The notes below the pieces were generated by a model. The model was not told where the DNA came from. It saw only the letters and a program-made list of their open reading frames with translations, and did not search any database. A program made the position numbers and the translations under genes. Positions 22,401 to 31,269 of a stretch of DNA of 64,000 bases are shown piece after piece; the first letter of the stretch is position 1; each line of letters begins with the position of its first letter. Origin of the DNA: Phoma sp. XZ068 (Eukaryota > Ascomycota > Dothideomycetes > Pleosporales > Didymellaceae); NCBI GenBank assembly GCA_004835665.1, contig RBKR01000012.1, positions 1,178,001-1,242,000 on the forward strand, read 5' to 3'.

Positions 22401-23011
22401 ACTATCAGTGAAACTAAGGGTTTGTGTCGCTACGCCTATCCATATTTCAACCCTGAAAAACCAGCGGATAGTTTTGCTAACGCCTGCTCAGGAGTTTAAT
22501 CTCACTTCTATCAGAGAGGCACAGAAGTCAACTTCCCTCAATCGCAGCGTCAAGCGTCTCACTTGGATTAACGTATGTTCCATCTAAACACCGAAGATTT
22601 TTTATCACGGCTAACCTTACAGTTCATATTCCTCCCACTTATATTCGTTTCGGTATGTACAGCCATACATAAAATTCGTGAAGGGCTTTGCTTGATTCTA
22701 ACAACAACCAGGGACTGTTTGGCATGAATGTTGATATCCTCGAGGCGAATCCGTCGTGGTGGTGGTATGTGGTCCTTATGGCCTGTACACTGAGCCTGAC
22801 GATGAGTGTGTGGATTGTTTTCAAACGGTTTCCAAATGTATGTCGCTTTCCCCCTCTTACAGCAACCAGGACCACATGCTAAAACGAGTGTCAATAGCTG
22901 GAAGACAACTTGGAGCATAAATTGGGCTGGCTAGTCGCGCCATCAAAGCGGAGCAGACACAAAGATCCCGAGAGAGGGCCGCTGTCGGATGGCAAAAACA
23001 AGTACATATGA
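19464..23011 (+). CDS. NACHT-type P-loop NTPase / ankyrin / CorA-like membrane fusion protein
   Basis: Eight exons join in one frame: 19464-20245, 20292-21593, 21655-22051, 22121-22381, 22492-22572, 22623-22652, 22712-22837 and 22898-23011 (1030 aa from the first ATG). The N-terminal part is the fungal STAND/NLR NTPase: ALRWLSREDHAAKH leader, Walker A GVPGTGKS at residues 62-69 and Walker B VYLVIDALNEL near 160-170. Winged-helix-like sequence follows to about residue 490, then a few ankyrin repeats (TGLHLAAQFGLDRVVEIL, TPLWRATEEGHEEV, TALHIGVTRNDLELLQ). From about residue 690 it is CorA-like: helical EFNLTSIREAQKS, RLTWIN, TM1 FIFLPLIFVSGLFGMNV with the GMN signature, and TM2 WWYVVLMACTLSLTMSVWIVF. 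All introns are GT..AG, 46-110 nt. The 46 nt intron at 20246 removes the TAG and the one at 21594 the TAA. An N-terminal effector exon may be missing. Confidence 0.78.
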
Positions 23012-23769
23012 TATAAGCATCATTTCAGCCAAGAAGACCTTCCTTCAGCATACACTAACCGTGAGAAATCGTGGTTACCGTTTGACCCTTTCCTAGAACA
23101 ACGTGTTGCCTCTGATAAAGGTTGCCAATGCTCAATAATATGGAGCCATAGGCAATCTTCTGCTTTGAAATTGACCAGATTATCACGTCACGAAATAGCA
23201 TAAAATTAACAACTAACATGAGGTGTACCACTATTCATACAGTGGCCGGTACCACAGCTGCTAAGCGCATTCCAATCGCATCTGTGCAATTCTAAGTGCC
23301 ATCCTTATATGAAGCTCCCACGCACTTCGATCTGCGTAGGCATTGCTGCCAACACCTCCACAAGGTTACTTGACTCCGCGAGACAGTACCTACAGTGTAC
23401 ACACGCGGTATTCGCTGGTACTATCTTCTCCTCCACAACCATCATATTTCGTCAAAAAGTATCCATCATCAGTTGTCATATATTAGTACCGGACGAAAGC
23501 CATGCCAGTTCAATCATATATGGTTCTGGGTATATCCATCATCTATATTTCCACTCAAACTATACTCAAGCTCACAATCATTTAATACCGCCCACAAAGC
23601 GACGCCAACCATCCATTAACCATCAACCCGCCCAGTAAGAATGCGAAACTCCTGTAACTCCATCCCATGCTATTGATGACTGTTGACTAAGATGTGAGAA
23701 GTCCTCCTTCCTAGAAGCTCCTTCTTTTCTTCGAGCACTGAATGTCACGAATCTCTTCCGTTGCTTCGT
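23012..23769. other. Convergent intergenic region
   Basis: This lies between the 3' ends of the NACHT-ANK-CorA gene and Clr2. It holds only AT-richer sequence with short chance frames (23309-23638). No RNA gene or repeat was seen. Confidence 0.5.
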
Positions 23770-25929
23770 CTAGAAATTGAAGTCATACGCTGGCCCAGCC
23801 CCTGCATCACCAAGATGATCAAAGTCCATTAGATCCGTAAATACATCCGCACCATGCGGTGCGATATTCATAGCGACATCTTGCGGCGGGGCTTGTGGTT
23901 GTGGTTGCTCTGGCGCGTCGATGCCGTCGGTGAGTTGTGTGCCTTCTGGGATTGCGCGGCCGAACGCTTGTAAGCGGTCTGCCAGCGGGACACCGGTCAT
24001 CCTACCGACCTGTGTTGCGTCGCCGCGCGAGTTCATCCATACGCCGTTGCCGCCTTCGTTGTTGGTGACGGATTTGGTGAAGGGTTCTTCGAAGACGAGG
24101 GCGGTTTCGTACCAGCGGCCTTTGACCTCGGCGATGTCGAGGCGGGAACTTGGGGCGGCTAGTTTCCAGTAGGCGAATGTGCGGGCGTGGGGGACGAGGA
24201 GGCGGTTGCGCCAGGCCATGTCTTCGCGCAGGCGAGTCGGCAGGTTTGGGTTCTTTGGGACATCAGGGAGTTGAGCCGGGTTGGAGACTTGAATTGTGGA
24301 GTAGCTGTAGATGTCTCCGACGACGAGCACAGATGACGCCGTTTGCCCGGTGGCCTGTGAGGTTCGCTCGAGGATATCGGTGACAACCATCACATCTGTA
24401 TCTCGGCCTATCCGTAACCGTATAGCATCGCCTCTCCAGATCTTCTCGGCTCCCAAGAATATGCCATTGTAGTGAGCGTCCTGGATACCGTCGTTGGCGG
24501 TCTTCTTAAGATAGTCGAAGAGCGTGTAGGTTGTGTCGACAGCCTTGGCTGCCATGATCGATCCATCCACACCTGCCACACCCCCTTGTCCATACCGGCC
24601 AGCTATAAGACCTGGCCAATCGACTTTCTCGTATGGGATGGTCGGATGCTGTTGCAAGTAAGGGTAAGTATATGACGGCGCAGACCAAGCAAGCCACGGC
24701 TTCATTTCGTTCTCTGTTGTAACAAGTTCAGGAGTCAAAGAGTCGTGCGGGTGCGACAGCGGCTGAATGAAGTAGGCCTTGCCTCCGACAGCAGTCTTGT
24801 CGATCCATCTTCGAATCACTACGCCCAGTCCCCACGCTCCAGTCTTTGGTCTGTAGTACCACACCACCTCACCCGGCCGACTGATGAACTTGTGGTACAG
24901 GCTGTCGACCTGCTGGTCAATAGAGCGAGGGTCTGGCAGTGGGGAAGACTGTAATGGAGTGGGGGCTCTGATATGGGGCGCAGCAGGAGTAGTAATCGGT
25001 GTGGTGATTGGAGTAGAGATGGGTGTTGCTGGCTTTGCGGCCGGGCTTTGCATTGGAGGCGGATTCGACACTCGCCGAGCAGGTATTTGGACAACTGGAT
25101 TGCGACCTGGTACCTGGGATCCACCGTTCTCTCTCTTAATCTCCGGCTTAACCTCGAGCTTCATAGCAGGTTTCTCGATTTCAAGTTGGACCGGCGAACA
25201 CATCTTGCAGGTGCAGTTCTGCATATCGCTCGACTCGTCGGTGCATAGCCAGAGTAGGTGGGGGAAAAACTCAACAGGACTCCTGAAGCGCTTGCGTGGG
25301 CCCTTGGGGTAGCCGTAGAGGTATGCATCTTGTCGGTCGTGGCCGCCGCCGGAGTGGTTCTTGACCGTCTTCGCCTGGCCGTCGGCTTTGGTCTTGATGT
25401 GCTCGTAGAGCTTGTAGTTCTCTGGGAACTCCCACAGAATGCACTGCTGCCACTTGTCTGCTCCTGTTAGTCATATGTAGTGATATATGGGACGGGACAT
25501 CTCACCCTCGTGCTGCTTGCCACCGATCTCGCGCAACAGCATGCCGCCCAGCTTCTTCCGCCAGTCGACATGCTTGGGGTCGTCCTTCTCGATCAAGCGG
25601 TAGTAGTCGCACTGGCCCTGTGCGTTCGGCGACCGGTCGAGCTGTTCTTGCGTGGGTCCATTCCTCACCACGGCGCCCTTCTGGTTGACAATGTCGTGGC
25701 CGTCCGACTTGGAGGCGAAGATGGGGTAGAAGGACGTCAAGGGCTGCGTCATGGCGGGCTGCGACTGCGCAGGCACTGCGCGCGAGGTTGGCGAAAGCGC
25801 AGTGGGTGAGTGGGTGCTTGTCGCAGGTGGTGGTTGATGGATTGCTCGTCGCGTCTTCGGCGTTAACTTGCGCTTGTCTCCGGCCGCTAGCGCCAAAACG
25901 CGACTGATATTTGTTAGACGCATCTGCAT
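23770..25929 (-). CDS. Transcription-silencing protein Clr2 (cryptic loci regulator 2)
   Basis: Clr2 is a subunit of the SHREC heterochromatin-silencing complex, which brings histone deacetylase activity to methylated chromatin in the nucleus. Two minus-strand exons, 25929-25506 and 25457-23770, give 703 aa. The 48 nt intron (GTGAGA ... CTAACAGGAGCAG) joins GGKQHE to DKWQQCILWEFPENYKLY, part of the N-terminal domain that begins near YYRLIEKDDPKHVDWRKKLG (residues about 108-127). A Cys cluster CTCKMC follows near residue 215, then a Pro/Arg linker and the large C-terminal Clr2 domain with VWYYRPKTGAWGLGVVIRRW and IFLGAEKIWRGDAIRLR. The ATG at 25929 gives a basic, Pro/Thr-rich leader; an internal Met at residue 60 (25752), just before the conserved SFYPIFASKSDG, is an alternative start. 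It is transcribed divergently from a SNF2 remodeller. Confidence 0.86.
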
Positions 25930-26214
25930 GCCTCGCCGCCGCGAACCTGGTGGAGGCTGAGAGCGTTCTTCACCTCACAGACATCTTTTCTTGGAGCAAT
26001 TGCACGTCGGCGCATAACTTGGGAATCTTTGTCAAGGGTGTTCACCATCACCGTTCACCATCACCGTTCACCATCACCAGCCTCAGTCTGACTCCCAGGC
26101 TTCATATACGATGCTGCCCCGATAACACTGCCTTCATTCGCAGTCACCTCGACTCCCACCTGCCACTTCACTCGCTTGCACACCTACGGCAAACAGGCTA
26201 CAGCAAACGGAGCC
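25930..26214. promoter_or_regulatory. Shared divergent promoter region between Clr2 and the SNF2 gene
   Basis: A compact 285 bp interval separates the two start codons. Near 26037-26075 the ten-base word GTTCACCATC(A/C) recurs three to four times in tandem (CACCATCACCGTT units of about 13 bp), which may be a regulatory or simple repeat. No TATA box is obvious. Shared control of both chromatin genes is an inference from position only. Confidence 0.45.
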
Positions 26215-29200
26215 ATGGCGGAACGTTCGCGCAGATCACTAGGTCATCCCTTGCCCTCCACACCCCAGCGCCGCGGCGGCCACCTTGAGGACCTACTTGC
26301 GCAATTCGGTTCGCAGAACTCTGCTGGGTCTGCTACCAAATCGCGAAGAATATCTTCCCAGCCTGCGCAGAAACAGGACGCGCCGATTGCTCCGAGCAAC
26401 GCCGACAGCAAACGGTCGATGCGACAGCAGCAAGCACCCAACTACACCTTCCCCAGTCCCTCCGCCTCCGACTTTGCTGGATCCGCTGCAAAGGTCCAGA
26501 AGAAGCAGCCCACCCGCAAAGCTGCGCCAAAGACATCCAGCCCTCCTGCCACAGGTAGTGGCTCGGTCGACTTGGACACCAGTGAAGACGAGCTTGCTCG
26601 ACCAGTGCGTGCTCGAGGGTACAAAAAGAACTTGAGGAGCGACGACAAATATAGCGATCTGAAGATGGAGGCAAGGAAGAAGACCAGTGACCTCGATGGA
26701 CCCAGACGGCGAAGCGGACGACATACCCGTGTACTCGAATCCGATACTGTCCAGCTACAGCAACGAGCCACCCCTGAAAAGCGCAAGACCGCCCGGCCAC
26801 CGAAGCTCGACACCACACGAGCTCGTCTCCGAGATGATATTGCCCACAAGACGAAGGCTAAAGCCAACAACTTCCTCGTTTCGAACAAGGACTACTTTCT
26901 CCCGCTGCTCCCACCATCCAATTACGTCGCCAAGCTTGTCACACATCACAAGTCTAAACCCATTGTCAACTACGAAGAGCTCAAACAACAACCAAAGGGT
27001 GTGACGGCGACGATGAAGCCGTACCAGCTTTCAGGTCTGTCATATATGGTCTACCTGTACAACAATGGTTTCTCGGGCATCTTGGGTGATGAGATGGGTC
27101 TGGGAAAGACCTTGCAGACACTGTCCTTGTTTCAGTACCTTGAAGAGCTCGATCGAAAGAACGGGACAACGTCAGAAGAACTCCGGCCCTATCTTGTTGT
27201 ATGCCCGCTCAGCGTACTGAATTCCTGGGTCACCGAGGCTCAGAAATGGGTCCCAGAGCTCAAGGTCCTTCGTATCCATGGCTCGAAGAACGAACGCGAT
27301 CGTCTCAAGAGAGTGGCGCTCGGCATGGAGGACATGCAGGGAAATGAGACTGAGCAGCTTAAAGGCCGAAAGGCTTCACGCAAGGCTGGCCTCAAAGTTT
27401 CTGCCTATGAAGATTCAGCGTCATCCTACAAGATCATCGTCACCACGTACGACACTTTCCAGGCCGACTCTGATTGGTTTAAGCGGTCATTCCTCTGGCG
27501 ATACGTCGTGCTTGACGAAGGTCACAAGATCAAGAGCAACACAACGAACATCTCAACATCGCTCAGGAATATCAACTCTGAGTACCGTATGATTCTTACT
27601 GGCACGCCACTGCAAAACAATCTTCTTGAGATGTGGGCTCTCTTAGCCTGGCTGTATCCTGAAGTATTCACTGAGAATACTCAGGAGCTATTCAAGGAAT
27701 CTTTTGACCTGGCTCGTGGAAAGGTCAACAAGAAGACAATGGACGATGCTCGACATTTACTCGAACTCGTCATGTTGCGTCGCATGAAGGATAGTCCTAA
27801 TGTCAACCTCGGTCTTCCGCCAAAAGAAGAGGTGCTCCTTTACGTCCCACTGACGCCAATGCAGCGCTTCTGGTACACCCGGTTGCTGACACGCGTTGAT
27901 GCGGGGATGCTCAGCGATCTGTTCGCGAATGGAAAGGAGAAGGAGAAGGCCGCCATTGATCAGGACAAGCAAGACGATTTGTTGCTGGAGAAGATGAAGC
28001 AACTCGAGACAAGGCCTGACACGATCGGCAGTCACAGCGAGTGGGAGGAGACGGCGCAAATCATGCGCCAAGCTATCGAGAAAGAGCAGGAAGATAAAGC
28101 CGTCACCAACAAGTCTGCATGGCAAAAGCTGATGAACCTGGTCATGCAGCTGCGCAAATGCTGCTCTCATCCATACCTCCTCCCTGGCGTTTCCCCAGAC
28201 CCTTACTATCTTGGTGAACACGTTATCCGCGCATCCGGTAAATTCATTTTGCTCGAGAAGCTCCTAAAGCACACCATCTTTGAGCAGAACAAAAAGGTTC
28301 TGATCTTTTCGGGCTTTACTCATACTTTGGACTGCTGCGAAGACCTGCTTTCGCTCATCAGCAACCATGGCACGAAGTTCAGGCACCTTCGCCTGGACGG
28401 TGGTACGGGACGTGCCCGGCGCAATCTTGACATTCGTCTCTTCAACCAAGCAGGCTCGGACTACAAGGTCATGCTCCTTTCGACACGCGCAGGTGGTCTG
28501 GGTATCAATCTCACCAGCGCTCAGGATGTCATCTTTCTGGATGAAGATTGGAACCCACAGATCACGCTTCAAGCCGAAGCGCGAGCGCACCGCATTGGAC
28601 AGACAAAACCCGTGACTATCTACAAACTCTGTACGCAGGGCACAGTAGAAGAGCAAATGATGGGGCGCATTCGCAAGAAGCTATATCTCTCGGCGAAGAT
28701 CACAGAGTCCATGCGTAATATTCATGACGATCAAACACCAGTTAAGGGCAAAGCATCGATGACAGACGAAATGCCACAGATGGACTCCACACAGCTGAAA
28801 ACTCTCATCCGTCGAGGAGCCCAAACGCTGTCTCATCCTGAGATTGACGTCACCGAGATGCTCAACTGGGATTTGGATACCATGATGGCGAAGTGTAGAG
28901 ATAAACCCGCCGACGAGACTCATGCTTTGGACGCACAGCACTCTGAAGCAGACGAAGAGAAGTGGCTCTCCGTGATGGAGCGCGTGGAGTGCGCAGTGTT
29001 CGATGGTAAGCGCTTCCAGCGTCAGAAGGACAACAAAGCCAACACAACCGCTGCCAACATCCTTCCTGATGCCATTACTCGCGAAGACCGACGCCGCGGC
29101 AAGAACACAACTGTCATGGTAGACGGCTTTGCCATCAGTAAGGAGTCCATGAATTGCGGCGACTGGGAAGCTGTGCCTACCTTTGCAGGTAAGGACCCAC

Positions 29201-30060
29201 GGCTTGCTGATCCGGTGAGGGAGAAGAAACGCGAGATCACACATGAAGAACACTGTCTCACCTGCTTTGATGGTGATGAAAGGGGACATCTGGTCGAGTG
29301 CAAGTCCTGTCCTCGCGCCTATCATTACGACTGTCTCACACCGGAGTACCAATCTAAGGTGAAAGGCTTCAGCGGCTTCTACTGCTCTCAACACAACTGT
29401 GTCGACTGCGCAAAGACCACAACAGATGCCGGAGGTCTCATCTTCAGATGCAGGTGGTGTCCACAGGGCTTCTGCGAAGATTGCTTGGACTGGAGTAAGG
29501 CTGAGCTTGTTGGTGAGAACCTTCCAGAGTTCGAGCTCTTGGGCGAGCCTTCTCCTACTGGCGGCTTCTACATCAAATGCCCTGACTGCGTTGATGCCTG
29601 CAATGATAATGACGAGCAGAAGGAGTGGACACTCAATACAGAGGCGGAATACAAAGCGCAACATGATGCATGGCTCAAGGAGCGCAAAGAGGCTGAGCAG
29701 CAACTCGAGCACAGCGCTGCTACCGTCAACGGTACCCAAACATCGCACAACGGACACCTTCACGTTCTCAACCCACCAGAGCAGCGCGAAGAACATGTCA
29801 TCTACCTCGACGACACCGACATCCCCTCTCCACCCGCACTCACCGACACTTCCCTACCCACCCCCGCACTAGGCACCTCGCGCGTCAGCACCCCCAAGCT
29901 CATCGAACCGCAGCCCCAAAAGATCCCCGCCAAAGCCAAGAGATACGCCTCTGGCGACGGCTTCAGCGAGACCCGGCACGAGAAGAAAGCACGTCTCGAT
30001 GCGCAGGCGTGGAGTATCGACGAGGATCCACTGCTGAGTAGGCTGGGTGATGGCCGTTAG
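26215..30060 (+). CDS. SNF2-family chromatin-remodelling ATPase with C-terminal PHD-like zinc cluster
   Basis: This is an intronless 1281-aa protein starting at the ATG at 26215 (good context AGCCATGG). Residues 1-230 are basic, Ser/Pro-rich and probably disordered. The SNF2 ATPase follows: MKPYQLSGLSYMVYLYNNG, motif I GDEMGLGKTLQTL near residue 290, motif II DEGHK near 435, LTGTPLQNNLLEMW, and the helicase C lobe with LIFSGFTHTLD, LSTRAGGLGINL near 755 and QAEARAHRIGQTKPV near 785. Residues about 1010-1120 form a double Cys/His cluster (CLTCFDGDERGHLVECKSC ... HYDC ... CSQHNC ... CRWCPQGFCEDC), PHD- or extended-PHD-like. The lobes resemble ISWI/CHD1-type remodellers, but no HAND-SANT-SLIDE or chromodomain is obvious, so I give no symbol. 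The long antisense frame at 28681-29796 is a shadow. Its head-to-head partner is Clr2, suggesting a role in silencing (inference). Confidence 0.9.
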   Translation: MAERSRRSLGHPLPSTPQRRGGHLEDLLAQFGSQNSAGSATKSRRISSQPAQKQDAPIAPSNADSKRSMRQQQAPNYTFPSPSASDFAGSAAKVQKKQPTRKAAPKTSSPPATGSGSVDLDTSEDELARPVRARGYKKNLRSDDKYSDLKMEARKKTSDLDGPRRRSGRHTRVLESDTVQLQQRATPEKRKTARPPKLDTTRARLRDDIAHKTKAKANNFLVSNKDYFLPLLPPSNYVAKLVTHHKSKPIVNYEELKQQPKGVTATMKPYQLSGLSYMVYLYNNGFSGILGDEMGLGKTLQTLSLFQYLEELDRKNGTTSEELRPYLVVCPLSVLNSWVTEAQKWVPELKVLRIHGSKNERDRLKRVALGMEDMQGNETEQLKGRKASRKAGLKVSAYEDSASSYKIIVTTYDTFQADSDWFKRSFLWRYVVLDEGHKIKSNTTNISTSLRNINSEYRMILTGTPLQNNLLEMWALLAWLYPEVFTENTQELFKESFDLARGKVNKKTMDDARHLLELVMLRRMKDSPNVNLGLPPKEEVLLYVPLTPMQRFWYTRLLTRVDAGMLSDLFANGKEKEKAAIDQDKQDDLLLEKMKQLETRPDTIGSHSEWEETAQIMRQAIEKEQEDKAVTNKSAWQKLMNLVMQLRKCCSHPYLLPGVSPDPYYLGEHVIRASGKFILLEKLLKHTIFEQNKKVLIFSGFTHTLDCCEDLLSLISNHGTKFRHLRLDGGTGRARRNLDIRLFNQAGSDYKVMLLSTRAGGLGINLTSAQDVIFLDEDWNPQITLQAEARAHRIGQTKPVTIYKLCTQGTVEEQMMGRIRKKLYLSAKITESMRNIHDDQTPVKGKASMTDEMPQMDSTQLKTLIRRGAQTLSHPEIDVTEMLNWDLDTMMAKCRDKPADETHALDAQHSEADEEKWLSVMERVECAVFDGKRFQRQKDNKANTTAANILPDAITREDRRRGKNTTVMVDGFAISKESMNCGDWEAVPTFAGKDPRLADPVREKKREITHEEHCLTCFDGDERGHLVECKSCPRAYHYDCLTPEYQSKVKGFSGFYCSQHNCVDCAKTTTDAGGLIFRCRWCPQGFCEDCLDWSKAELVGENLPEFELLGEPSPTGGFYIKCPDCVDACNDNDEQKEWTLNTEAEYKAQHDAWLKERKEAEQQLEHSAATVNGTQTSHNGHLHVLNPPEQREEHVIYLDDTDIPSPPALTDTSLPTPALGTSRVSTPKLIEPQPQKIPAKAKRYASGDGFSETRHEKKARLDAQAWSIDEDPLLSRLGDGR

Positions 30061-31269
30061 GTGCGGTTGCTGGAGAAGTAAAGAGTTTTGATTTTGATTT
30101 GAGGAAATGGCGTTTGGACTATATTGGGGATTTGGGAATGGATATACCCTCTCGACGATTTGTCGTTGGAATGAATGTGGCGCTTGGGTTAAGTGACAAG
30201 TGGAATGAGGTTCTGGGCGATTTTGGAGGGTGCTAGGTAGTAGTAAAGTAATCAAATGGTGGTTAGTCATATCTTGGTGTTATGAAGTCCGTGTTGCTTT
30301 TTTTCTGACTGCGTGTTTTGGCCATACTTAATGTTTGGTACTATGGGTAGTTACAGCGACAGGTCACTGTAGTAGGTGTCAGTGGAAGCAGGCGGGGTGG
30401 TAAAGTATGCAGTAGCTGTATCGTAGATTACAGTTATATAAGGTAATCCGTGGAGAGAATAAGTGGCAATAGAGGGAAGATTTCATACTAATCAAGCTTC
30501 TGAGTACCTTATCCTGACTACCACGAGAGTTGCAAAAAGTAGGGAGGTGGATCCTACAACATGTGTGCGTATCTGATTACTTTTCTTTTTTCAGGGCGGA
30601 CTACGATAGTATTGCGAGATTGCGGCTAACACTACCTTTCGTATGTAAGTGATGTCGACGCAAAGGTAACGAGAAGTGTAAATTTGGTACTGAGCTGTAC
30701 AGCTGTATAGGTAGTACCTATACCTAGCTAAGCCGCACAATAGTTGTACCTAGTTACGCTGCGTAGTGGATATACCTAAGTAGCTAAGTTGTATAATAAT
30801 CATACCTAGCCGAGCTGTACAGTTGATCCTAAGCGGGGCTTAACACTGCCACTGGTTGTTGTAGTGCTGCGCCTTCCCCAGGCACCAATGCCAGGATGAG
30901 CGTACAGCGCTTGGCGGCAGGTCCGCATAAGCAAGAACGAAAGCTTCCCAGCCATCTCTCACGATATAATCTGACTTTGTTGCACATCACCACCTACTCT
31001 CGTTAAGACGACGTCTTTCCTTCTGCTCTTCAGTCTGGCTGTTCGCATCATCATTTCTACCCCTACTGGAGATCCTGGATACTCTGGGTTCTGCGTTTAG
31101 CCGCTCAGGCTGAGCTTCTACAGTGCTTTGAGGTGCGGACAATCGCAACAGCAGAACATTCACGATGTTGCGATATCTCCATGGGGGAGACAAGCGAGCG
31201 CGACGCAGAAGTCGAACAACTACCGCCCTCTATACCGACGCCGAGGGATTACGTAGAGTAGAGAATTCG
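30061..31269. other. Intergenic region containing a TACCTA-type tandem repeat
   Basis: Apart from the repeat listed separately, this is AT-richer sequence without a recognisable gene. The minus frame 30987-31193 has no family content. An ATG at 31165 is in frame with the first HET-like segment and is an alternative start for that locus. Confidence 0.5.
30721..30829. repeat. Degenerate tandem repeat, four units beginning TACCTA
   Basis: Four diverged units of 26-30 bp start at 30721, 30747, 30773 and 30803, each opening with TACCTAG or TACCTAA and followed by a G/C/T-mixed tail. Just upstream, 30690-30720 carries GAGCTGTACAGCTGTA and TAGGTAGTACCTA, partly repeated in the last unit (GAGCTGTACAGTTG). 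The words TAGGTA/TACCTA make local palindromes. Confidence 0.6.

Noticed and set aside
28681..29796. 371-codon minus-strand open frame
   Set aside because: It is antisense to the SNF2 ATPase exon. Its Leu/Cys-rich composition is typical of a shadow frame.
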